Of a stretch of 64,000 nucleotides of DNA, positions 42,180 to 48,576 are shown in pieces. Where the stretch lies: positions 434,001 to 498,000 of the forward strand of contig OY969721.1 in NCBI GenBank assembly GCA_963702175.1. Direction: 5' to 3'. Numbering within the stretch: position 1 is the stretch's first letter; every line of letters starts with the position of its first letter. The translations under genes were made by a program, and so were the position numbers. The stretch is from VRUE01 sp963702175. GTDB lineage: Bacteria > Actinomycetota > Thermoleophilia > Solirubrobacterales > 70-9. The notes beneath the pieces were generated by a model. That model ran no database searches, was not told the origin of the DNA, and was given only the letters and a program-made list of their open reading frames with translations.

Positions 42180-42596
42180 TCAGCCGAGGACCTGGACGAC
42201 GACCGTCCGCTCCCGCGAGCGGTCGTCGAAGTCGATTAGCACCAGCTGCTGCCAGGTACCGAGCGCGAGCCGGCCCCCGACCACCGGCACAGCCTCCGAG
42301 GGCCCGACCAGCGTCGCCCGCTGGTGCGCATGCGAGTTGGAGTCGTGGTTGAGCCGGTTGTGCTCGTAGTCGCCCTGCGCTGGGATCAACCGCTCCAGCA
42401 TCGCCCGCAGGTCGTGCACCCCACCCGGCTCGAACTCCATCGTCCCGATCGCCGCCGTCGACCCCCGCACGAACGCCAGCACCTGCCCCTCGGAGACACC
42501 CGCCTCCTCGACAACCCCCTGCACCTCGCCCGTGATGTCGAGGACATCGGCATCGCCCCGGGTTGCGAAACGCAGCTCGGCGCTGTGCAGATCCAT
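42180..42596 (-). CDS. UPF0047/YjbQ-family protein
   Basis: A 138-residue protein of the YjbQ family: ITGEVQGVVEEAGVSEGQVLAFVRGSTAAIGTMEFEPGGVHDL, then YEHNRLNHDSNSHAHQRATLVGPSEAVPVVGGRLALGTWQQLVLIDFDDRSRERTVVVQVLG. The HDSNSHAH and GTWQQ segments are diagnostic. E. coli YjbQ has been linked to thiamine phosphate synthase activity; the physiological role is unclear. The ATG at 42594-42596 is chosen over a 32-codon extension that runs through a terminator hairpin. Confidence 0.9.
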   Translation of the reverse strand: MDLHSAELRFATRGDADVLDITGEVQGVVEEAGVSEGQVLAFVRGSTAAIGTMEFEPGGVHDLRAMLERLIPAQGDYEHNRLNHDSNSHAHQRATLVGPSEAVPVVGGRLALGTWQQLVLIDFDDRSRERTVVVQVLG

Positions 42597-42626
42597 GCAG
42601 GCCAAGCTACCGAACATCTCCTCACC

Positions 42627-42658
42627 CAAAACGAAGGCCCCACTTTCGTGGGACCTTC
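42627..42658 (-). terminator. intrinsic terminator, probably the original one of tRNA-Cys
   Basis: On the minus strand GAAGGTCCCAC-GAAA-GTGGGGCCTTC forms an 11-bp stem (with G-U/mismatch) followed by GTTTTG. It lies 44 bp beyond the displaced copy of the tRNA-Cys 3' end at 42702-42750. If the island between the two copies is removed in thought, it becomes the terminator directly after tRNA-Cys. Confidence 0.75.
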
Positions 42659-42701
42659 TGACTCCTTGATTACCCGGAGCGAACCGGCACAAACACAGCA
42701 G

Positions 42702-42750
42702 AGGCGCCTACCGGAATCGAACCGGTGTAAACGGCTTTGCAGGCCGCTGC
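42702..42750 (-). repeat. displaced 3' end of tRNA-Cys (attachment-site scar)
   Basis: These 49 bases are identical to 43967-44015, the 3' part of the intact tRNA-Cys gene from the discriminator through the anticodon arm. They are followed by ATAATCTC instead of the rest of the tRNA, so this copy is a fragment. The direct repeat brackets 43.0-43.9 kb genes in the way an integrative element leaves an att site at a tRNA. The fragment's GGCTTTGCAG also pairs with CTGCAAAGCC at 42759-42768, forming a stem. Confidence 0.93.
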
Positions 42751-42834
42751 ATAATCTCTGCAAAGCCTTTCTTAGAGCCAAATAGGTCGCGCCGTGCCAG
42801 AGCTCTTGCCAGAGTCGCGCCAGTTCCGTGCCGC

Positions 42835-43236
42835 TCAGCCGCTCGGCTCAAGCTTGGCGCCGGCCCACTTGCCGACTTCCTTGACCAGCGCGACCGTGGC
42901 CTGACGGTCAAGTGGCTCGGTGTCCAAGATCTCGTCGTATCGCAACGGCACCGCGTGCTCGGTTAGCGCAACCACCGCGGGGATGTCGAATGGAAACTCG
43001 CCCACAGCCGCCGTCACCTCAGCAATCAGGCGGTGCAAATCGTGGGTGTACTCAAATTCGATTCCCCGGGATCCGAGCACGGCCTTGAGCCACTTCTCGA
43101 CGGCCTGCTGGGCGTGGAAACCGATGATCTCGTCGCTGATCTCCGAGTCTGGGACAAGCAGTTGCATCGCCTTCGCGTCGTCCTCTGCCTTGCGAGCGAG
43201 AACGAGAGCTTCGGCCTTCGGTTCACGCTCCGACAA
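42835..43236 (-). CDS. HEPN-domain protein (toxin of HEPN-MNT pair)
   Basis: A 133-residue all-helical HEPN protein: EALVLARKAEDDAKAMQLL, then EIIGFHAQQAVEKWLKAVLGSRGIEFEYTHDLHRLIAEV, which is the diagnostic FHAQQAVEK.LKA.L and HDL..L pattern. HEPN proteins paired with MNT nucleotidyltransferases act as toxin-antitoxin modules in which HEPN is often an RNase silenced by nucleotidylation. The canonical R-x4-6-H motif is not evident near LRYDEIL, so RNase activity is uncertain. It starts with TTG and overlaps the MNT gene by 14 bp. It lies inside the tRNA-Cys island. Confidence 0.88.
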   Translation of the reverse strand: MSEREPKAEALVLARKAEDDAKAMQLLVPDSEISDEIIGFHAQQAVEKWLKAVLGSRGIEFEYTHDLHRLIAEVTAAVGEFPFDIPAVVALTEHAVPLRYDEILDTEPLDRQATVALVKEVGKWAGAKLEPSG

Positions 43237-43537
43237 GGATGCGGCCTCTTTGCAATGCCTCGTTGACCATGGTTCCGCGAATCCGAGCCCTCTGATCTGC
43301 GTACTCGGCGCTGAGAACTATGAGGTCAATCGGAACGCCGAGATCACCGAGCGCTTCGCGAAGCCGCACGAACTCCGCTCGCCGGCTCTTCACCTCGGGC
43401 TCGATTACGAGAAGGTCCAGATCGCTGTTTGAACGAGCCTCACCTCGGGCGCGGGAGCCGAACAAGATCACCTTGGCGTCAGGTGCGGCAGCGGCTAGAC
43501 GACTGGCAGCCTCTGCAATTAGTGCCTCGTCAGTCAT
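43223..43537 (-). CDS. MNT-type minimal nucleotidyltransferase (antitoxin)
   Basis: A 104-residue protein: DAKVILFGSRARGEARSNSDLDLLVIEPE carries the GSR...DLD signature with two catalytic Asps, and PIDLIVLSAEYAD supplies the third acidic residue. ATG 43537 (MTDEALIAEAASRL) is preferred over a 20-codon extension. It precedes and overlaps the HEPN gene, the standard order of this toxin-antitoxin type. In studied pairs the MNT protein modifies a Tyr on HEPN with AMP. Confidence 0.9.
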   Translation of the reverse strand: MTDEALIAEAASRLAAAAPDAKVILFGSRARGEARSNSDLDLLVIEPEVKSRRAEFVRLREALGDLGVPIDLIVLSAEYADQRARIRGTMVNEALQRGRILVGA

Positions 43538-43689
43538 TGGGCGCTCACAATCGAAAGCGTAGCTGCCAATCGCGACGACTCGCGGCTGTTCGGCCAATCG
43601 CTCCAGCGTCTCTTATGCCTCCGCGGTGCTACACGAAGCTCCGTTCGGCTACTGCGCTACCCCAGAGCCGGTAATCCTTGGCAGTGCAT

Positions 43690-43840
43690 GATCCATCAGA
43701 GTCACGCGATCCCACTACAACGAGAGCCGCCGCCACTCAGCTCTCGGCAACCGCCCGCCTATGGCTCGCGTTCGGGACGTCTTGGGGCACGACAACTAGA
43801 CCCAGGTACTACGCCGAAGCGTTTTCAAGGATGTGGTCGT
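43690..43840 (+). pseudogene. probable remnant of tyrosine integrase C-terminus
   Basis: One plus frame reads RRHSALGN, then MARVRDVLGHDN (43760-43795), which looks like the box of tyrosine recombinases that holds the second catalytic His. It stops at TAG right after. The next frame continues TTRPRYYAEAFSRM, with tyrosines at the spacing expected for the nucleophile. Intact enzymes read similar to LARVRDVLGHDN-ITTTxRYA. It is short and broken, so the call depends on this pattern plus its place 130 bp from the tRNA-Cys repeat. Confidence 0.5.
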
Positions 43841-43915
43841 GCCCGTGGGCCACAAATAGGCCAGTCGTGCCACGAGCCGGCTACAACCGGATTCAGCCGG
43901 ATCTGAGAAGCGGCT

Positions 43916-43965
43916 AAAAAGACCTCTCACGGCTCTGACGAGCGGAATACCGCTTGTCAGAGCCG
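43916..43965 (-). terminator. intrinsic terminator after tRNA-Cys
   Basis: On the minus strand CGGCTCTGAC ... GTCAGAGCCG forms a perfect 10-bp outer stem, with an inner AGCGG-TATT-CCGCT stem, then TGAGAGGTCTTTTT. It starts two bases after the tRNA-Cys 3' end. It belongs to the inserted island, since the older terminator lies at 42627-42658. Confidence 0.85.
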
Positions 43966-43966
43966 A

Positions 43967-44037
43967 AGGCGCCTACCGGAATCGAACCGGTGTAAACGGC
44001 TTTGCAGGCCGCTGCGTAGCCACTCCGCCAAGGCGCC
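43967..44037 (-). tRNA. tRNA-Cys(GCA)
   Basis: A 71-nt cloverleaf: acceptor GGCGCCT/AGGCGCC, anticodon arm CGGCC-TGCAAAG-CCG with anticodon GCA, T-arm CCGGTTCGATTCCGG, discriminator T (U). It is a typical bacterial tRNA-Cys. Its 3' 49 bases are duplicated at 42702-42750, marking it as an integration target that remains intact. Confidence 0.95.
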
Positions 44038-44070
44038 GCGGGCGATGAAGCGTAGCCGTTGGGCGCGGGG

Positions 44071-44679
44071 CTAGGCGAGCTTGGCGCGGCGGAACAGCTC
44101 GCCGGCGGTGGCGACCAAGACGGCGACCGCGCTGGCGGCGAGGAGGGGCTTCCAGAGGTCCTCCTCGAAGGTGGCGCCGCCGAAGTAGCCGAGCAGGGCG
44201 ATGTAGGTCGCCCAGAGGCAGGAGGCGACCGCGTCGATCGCGACGAAGCGGCGCCATGGCATCCCCAACGTGCCGGCCGAGAAGGTCGTCGCCGTGCGAC
44301 CACCGGGGATGAAGCGGGCGGCGATGATGATCACGGCGCCGCGCTCCTGGAGCTGCCTGCGCGCCCACTCCACCCGCTGCCGACTGCGTCCCGAGGAGAA
44401 GAACCTTCGCTCGGCCCGGCGGCCGAGCGACGCCCCCAGGCCGTAGGAAGCGTTGTCGCCGAGGAAGCTGCCAATCGCGCCGGCGAGGATCACGAAGGGG
44501 AGGATCAGCTCGTCGTTCGCGGCCAGCACGCCGGCGGTGATCATCATCGCCTCGCCCGGAGCGATCGGGAAGAGAGAATCGAGTGCGACCGCTGCGACGA
44601 GCGCTGGATAAGTCCAGACCTGGCCGCCGATCGCGTCCTCAAGCCATTCGAAGGCGGTGATGGCCAGCAGCAATCTCAT
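44071..44679 (-). CDS. DedA-family membrane protein
   Basis: A 202-residue polytopic protein: LDSLFPIAPGEAMMITAG, then ILAGAIGSFLGDNASYGLGASLGRR, and ARFIPGGRTATTFSAGTLGMPWRRFVAIDAVASCLWATYIALLGYFGG, the DedA/SNARE-associated (DUF) pattern with the essential Arg in RFIPGGRT. DedA proteins are linked to undecaprenyl-phosphate or lipid flipping and to membrane homeostasis. It starts ATG 44679 and lies 34 bp before tRNA-Cys on the same strand. Confidence 0.92.
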   Translation of the reverse strand: MRLLLAITAFEWLEDAIGGQVWTYPALVAAVALDSLFPIAPGEAMMITAGVLAANDELILPFVILAGAIGSFLGDNASYGLGASLGRRAERRFFSSGRSRQRVEWARRQLQERGAVIIIAARFIPGGRTATTFSAGTLGMPWRRFVAIDAVASCLWATYIALLGYFGGATFEEDLWKPLLAASAVAVLVATAGELFRRAKLA

Positions 44680-44720
44680 GGCCCGTCTCTACCCGCAGCG
44701 GCCTGTGACAGCACCCCAGG

Positions 44721-45471
44721 TCACGAGGGCTCTGAGATCACCAGGCGCAGAGCGCCTTCGTACTCCTCCATCTCACGTAGATGGCCGTGCTCGGCATCCC
44801 AGTCGCCCGATTCGAGCGCTGTGTCGAGCCGTTCGACGATCCGCTCCTCGACGCCGGGCGGCAACAGAGCCCACATCGACTGGGCGCCGCGCACCGCCGG
44901 ATCGAGCAGCTGCTCCGGCCGGTTCCAGAAGGCCTCGAAGAACCCGTCGGTGCAGTCGGCCGGCGTCGGGAAGCGCTCGATCCGGGTCTGGCCGCCAAGC
45001 GCCGCCGCAACCGTCTCCAACGACTGAAAACGCGGGCGCTCGATCTCGATGCCCTCAGCGAGGTGCTCCTGCTGCCAGGCGGGCAGATGGTCGAGGTCGA
45101 AGGTGAAGACGACGACCGGACCGCGGGCCACGCGCCGCAGCTCTGCCAGGCCAGCCTCCACAGGCTCCCAGTGGTGGATGGTCACGCAGGCCATCGCCGC
45201 GTCGACGGAGTCGTCGTCGAAGGGCAGCGCCTCGGCGCGGGCATTGATCACGGGAGCTGCGCCTGGCGGACGCTGGGCACGCATCGTCGCGCTTGGCTCA
45301 GCGGCCAGGACCCAGCGATCGGTGGGCTCGTAGGAGCCCGAGCCGGCGCCGACATTGAGGACCGTCTGCATCGCCGAGAGCGGCGTGGATCCGCGCCGCT
45401 ATCCGCGGGTCGGCCCGCCGGTGACGGGCGTAGGTGCGCCCGTGCTGCTCGTAGTCGACGCTCAGACCCAC
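44721..45471 (-). pseudogene. class I SAM-dependent methyltransferase, frameshifted
   Basis: The N-terminus is in one frame from GTG 45471 (VGLSVDYEQHGRTYARHR then ADPRIAARIHAALGDA); the rest is in another frame from about 45371 (QTVLNVGAGSGSYEP with the SAM-binding GAGSGSYEP, then ARAEALPFDDDSVDAAMACVTIHHW). The two halves fit together as one methyltransferase of about 250 residues. A one- or two-base indel near 45370-45376 separates them. The shortened ORF from ATG 45371 would lack the first helix. It is either a broken gene or an assembly error. The substrate is unknown. Confidence 0.7.
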
Positions 45472-45486
45472 CCTCGCCCGCCTGGC

Positions 45487-45986
45487 TCAGACCTCGACGC
45501 CCTCGGTGGCAGCGTCCCCGGGATAGGACTCCTCGCGAATCCCTGCTCGACCCGCGGCCGTAGCCTTGCGACCGGCAGCAGGCACCAGGTTCGTGGCTGC
45601 GCCGAGACCGGTCGGCGGCATGTTGTTGTAGACGGACTCGTAGCTGCCCGCGGAGACGAGGTACGTCTCGTGCCAGATGCCGACGTCGCCGCTCGACCCA
45701 ACCGCTTGTTGAAGGCGACCCAAGCCGGCCAGTGCTCGGCATCACGGCTGCGCGCATATGCCTCGAGGTGCTCGAAGGAGCGCCAGTACTGAACGATCAT
45801 CGCCCGCCGCGGGCTGCCGAGATACCAGTCGGCTCCGAGCAGGCCAGCTTCCGGGCTCCGGTCGAGCTCGCGCAACATCCGCGGCATCGCGAGGGCGACG
45901 GGCAACCACTTCCGCACCTTCCAGGGCCTGTTGATTCGCAGACCGATCAGGAAGACGACGAAATCGCCCTCGATCGCAGCCGTCAC
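45487..45986 (-). pseudogene. DUF4188-family protein, frameshifted
   Basis: The 5' part (GTG 45986) reads DFVVFLIGLRINRPWKVRKWLPVALAMPRMLREL and MIVQYWRSFEHLEAYARSRDAEHWPAWVAFNK. The family sequence then continues in the next frame as AVGSSGDVGIWHETYLVSAG, ESVYNNMPPTGLGAATNL, to a stop at 45487. A single missing base near 45705 (AACAAG-CGGTT) explains it. The family is related to phenylacetaldoxime dehydratase-like monooxygenase folds; its role is unknown. It lies 15 bp before the likewise frameshifted methyltransferase. Confidence 0.7.
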
Positions 45987-46054
45987 GCGCTTGTCGATGA
46001 CCGGTGCCGCTGGCTCGCCTTCCTCTTAGGGACCGGCTCTGCGATGCGAAGAAA

Positions 46055-46128
46055 AGCGGCTGATGGGATTCGAACCCACGACCTTCTGCATGGCAAGCAG
46101 ACGCTCTAGCCAGCTGAGCTACAGCCGC
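46055..46128 (-). tRNA. tRNA-Gly(GCC)
   Basis: A 74-nt cloverleaf: acceptor GCGGCTG/CAGCCGC-like pairing, D-arm GCTC-AGCTGGCTA-GAGC, anticodon arm TCTGC-TTGCCAT-GCAGA with anticodon GCC, T-arm GTGGG-TTCGAAT-CCCAT, discriminator T. It is typical in every respect. No CCA is encoded. Confidence 0.95.
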
Positions 46129-46287
46129 GCGAGCGGTGGATTATAGGCCCGCGGCGCGCATGGACGCCGCGGGTGCGGGTATGAGGCTCGGCATGCAGCC
46201 CTCTTGGTCTCTACCAACTATTTGGTAGGCTCGGCAAAGCCCTAATCGCCGAGGCGGCCATCAAAAGCCAATCGTCAGGAGGCTCCG

Positions 46288-47118
46288 ATGAATCGAAGCA
46301 AGGTCATTGTCCTCGTAGCATCGCTGGCACTTGGCGCTGGACTCCTCCCCCCAGCGGCCGCCTCGGCGTGGGCGCCAACCGAGACCGCGACGGTGCACCC
46401 CGGAGTTCAGGTCTTCACCGAAGGTGGCCAGTGCACCGCGAACTTCGTCTTCCAGGGAGGCGGCGACGTCTACCTGGGCCAAGCCGCGCACTGCGCCGGG
46501 ACCGGCGGGCAGACCGAAACCGACGGCTGCACGAGCGGCTCGCTGCCGCTCGGCACGCCGGTCGAGGTGACCGGAGCGAGCAAACCGGGCACGCTCGCCT
46601 ACAGCTCCTGGCTGACGATGCAGGCGAACGGCGAGACCGACCCGGACGCCTGCGCCTTCAACGACCTCGCCCTGATCCGGATCGACCCGGCCGACGTCGG
46701 CAGCGTCAACCCGTCGGTGCCGGGCTTCGGCGGGCCGACGGAGGTCGGCGCAGCCGGCGGGCTCGGCTCGACCGTCTACTCCTACGGCAACTCCTCGCTG
46801 CGCGGCGGCGTCACCCTGCTCAGCCCCAAGCAGGGCGTCGTCGTCCAGAACCAGGGCAACGGCTGGAGCCACAACGTGGTGACGCTGACGCCGGGCATCC
46901 CGGGCGACTCGGGCAGCGGCTTCATGAACAATTCGGGCCAGGCGATCGGGACACTCAGCACCCTCCAGCTGGCGCCGCTCGCCGGCTCCAACGGGGTCGG
47001 CGACATGGCGAAGGAGCTGGCCTACATGCAGGCGAACTCCTCGCTTACCGGGGTGGAGCTCGTGCCCAGCACGCAGCCGTTCAAACCGAATCTGGTCGGC
47101 GCGATCCTCGGCTTCTAG
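46288..47118 (+). CDS. secreted trypsin-like serine protease
   Basis: A 276-residue S1-type protease: signal peptide at residues 1-27 (MNRSKVIVLVASLALGAGLL then an AAASA cleavage region), catalytic His68 in GQAAHCAG, Asp126 in FNDLALIRI and Ser208 in PGDSGSG. Cys49/Cys69 and Cys81/Cys122 could form disulfides. ATG 46288 has AGGAGG 6 bp upstream. It overlaps the end of the convergent VOC gene by four bases. A 9-bp hairpin and a CTACCAA/TTGGTAG stem lie in the 159 bp before it and may be regulatory. Confidence 0.88.
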   Translation: MNRSKVIVLVASLALGAGLLPPAAASAWAPTETATVHPGVQVFTEGGQCTANFVFQGGGDVYLGQAAHCAGTGGQTETDGCTSGSLPLGTPVEVTGASKPGTLAYSSWLTMQANGETDPDACAFNDLALIRIDPADVGSVNPSVPGFGGPTEVGAAGGLGSTVYSYGNSSLRGGVTLLSPKQGVVVQNQGNGWSHNVVTLTPGIPGDSGSGFMNNSGQAIGTLSTLQLAPLAGSNGVGDMAKELAYMQANSSLTGVELVPSTQPFKPNLVGAILGF

Positions 47119-47609
47119 CTGTCCAGCTCGGCCTGCAGGCTGCGCAGGTCCAGCGGTCGCGTGTACATCTCGACCTTCTGACCGGGCTGCGGCTGCGGCC
47201 ACTCCTCCCGCGGGCGGTCCCAGTAGAGCTCGATGCCGTTGCCGTCGGGATCGGCGAGATAGAGCGCCTCGCTGACCCCGTGGTCGGAGGCGCCGCTGAG
47301 CGGGACGTCTGCCTCAGAGAGCCGGCGCAACACATCAGCGAGGGCGCGACGACTCGGGTAGCGGATCGCGAAGTGGAAGAGGCCGGTGCTCCCCGGGGGC
47401 GGCGGCGAGCCGCCCTTCGAGTGCCAGGTGTTGAGGCCGATGTGGTGGTGGTAGCCGCCGGCCGAGACGAAGGCCGCTTCGTCGCCGAGGCGTTGCTGCA
47501 GCTCGAAGCCGAGCACCCCGCAGTAGAAGTCGAGGGCGCGATCGAGGTCGGCCACCTTGAGGTGGACATGGCCGATGTCGACACCCGGATCGATCGGCTC
47601 AGGACCCAT
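47115..47609 (-). CDS. VOC-superfamily (glyoxalase/extradiol dioxygenase-like) protein
   Basis: A 164-residue protein of two beta-alpha-beta-beta-beta units: IGHVHLKVADLDRALDFYCGVLGFELQQRLGDEAAFVSAGGYHHHIGLNTWHSKG, then GLFHFAIRYPSRRALADVLRRLSEADVPL and EALYLADPDGNGIELYWDRP. The metal triad is plausibly the His of HVHL, the His of FHFAI and the Glu of GIELYWD. Similar proteins are annotated as catechol 2,3-dioxygenase-like; the substrate is unknown. ATG 47609 overlaps the RNase HI stop at 47599. Confidence 0.88.
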   Translation of the reverse strand: MGPEPIDPGVDIGHVHLKVADLDRALDFYCGVLGFELQQRLGDEAAFVSAGGYHHHIGLNTWHSKGGSPPPPGSTGLFHFAIRYPSRRALADVLRRLSEADVPLSGASDHGVSEALYLADPDGNGIELYWDRPREEWPQPQPGQKVEMYTRPLDLRSLQAELDS

Positions 47610-48000
47610 CGAGCACCTGGTTAACCAGGCGGTCGGCCTCGACGTTCTGCTCGCGGCGCACGTGGCGGATCGACCAGCGCTCGAACGGTGCCAGGGCGCG
47701 CTTCACCTCGGCGTGCAGCTCACGCATGTTCTCGTCTTTGACCTTGTACTCGCCCTTCACCTGACGAACGACAAGCTCCGAGTCACCAACTAGTTCGAGC
47801 TCTTTCGCCCCCAGTGCTGCCGCCCGCTCGATCCCGAGCAAGAGCGCTCGGTACTCGGCAACGTTGTTGGTTGCTTTGCCGATCCGCTCGCCGCGCTCCT
47901 CGAGCACCTCGCCACCGTCGTCCTGGACCACGGCGGCGATCGCTGCCGGACCCGGGTTGCCGCGGGCGCCGCCGTCGACGTTGACCACGAGTTTCTCCAC
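47599..48000 (-). CDS. RNase HI-family protein
   Basis: A 133-residue RNase H: VVNVDGGARGNPGPAAIAAVV (first Asp), NNVAEYRALLLGIERAAALG (Glu), ELVGDSELVVRQVKGEYKVKDENM (Asp) and HVRREQNVEADRLVNQVLD (last Asp), so all four catalytic acids are present. This compact form matches the RNase HI domain found alone or fused to cobC in actinobacteria. It degrades RNA in RNA-DNA hybrids. GTG 48000 follows the stop of the zinc-ribbon gene by two bases. RNase HII (rnhB) is at 60.2 kb. Confidence 0.92.
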   Translation of the reverse strand: MEKLVVNVDGGARGNPGPAAIAAVVQDDGGEVLEERGERIGKATNNVAEYRALLLGIERAAALGAKELELVGDSELVVRQVKGEYKVKDENMRELHAEVKRALAPFERWSIRHVRREQNVEADRLVNQVLDGS

Positions 48001-48002
48001 GA

Positions 48003-48518
48003 TCAGCCGACCGGAGCCCCAAGCAGCAACTGCCCGCCCGGGGCGGCGCTGGCATTCCACTGGCGGGCGGAGGCATCGAGCTGGGAAATCTCGCTGCCGC
48101 GGTCGAGCTCGGCGACAGGACGCAGCTCGTCCGCCAGATCCACCGCCCACTGGTACCAGGTCAGCTCCCAGGCGACCGTGATTCGGGCCTCGCTGGGCGA
48201 GCCAGCGGCGGCGCCCACGGAGACAGACGGCTCGCCCAGAGTCCGCATCAATCCAGCGACCGTGCGGGCTGCCTCGCTGACGTTGAAGCGGTCGATCGCG
48301 CGCTCCAGTCGGCCCTGTGGGGTCTCCCCCGGTTCAGCTTCATGGCGGCCCACGTTCGCTCCCGCTGCCGCCGGATCGACCCACCCCTGGCGCTCGGCGC
48401 GGTCCCGGCAGAGCTCACAGACGAGGCGCGGCCCCTCCTTCGGGCTGATGTAGCTGCGCGTGCGCTCTCCGGACAGAATGGTTCGGCCGCAAACGGAACA
48501 GGTTTCACGAGAGCTCAC
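48003..48518 (-). CDS. hypothetical zinc-ribbon protein
   Basis: A 171-residue protein with a four-Cys N-terminal zinc ribbon (C7, C10, C34, C37: CSVC...CELC) and a C-terminal region (residues 70-171) of mixed strands and helices including ARITVAWELTWYQWAVDL. The fold of the second part is not recognised. In other actinobacteria a C4-type zinc-ribbon protein also precedes the RNase HI domain gene. It is coupled to the RNase HI gene (2-bp gap). Confidence 0.7.
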   Translation of the reverse strand: MSSRETCSVCGRTILSGERTRSYISPKEGPRLVCELCRDRAERQGWVDPAAAGANVGRHEAEPGETPQGRLERAIDRFNVSEAARTVAGLMRTLGEPSVSVGAAAGSPSEARITVAWELTWYQWAVDLADELRPVAELDRGSEISQLDASARQWNASAAPGGQLLLGAPVG

Positions 48519-48576
48519 GAGTGCAAATTAGTGGATGGCGTGACGCGGAACGCGGAGAAGCAGGCGACGCAGAGGA

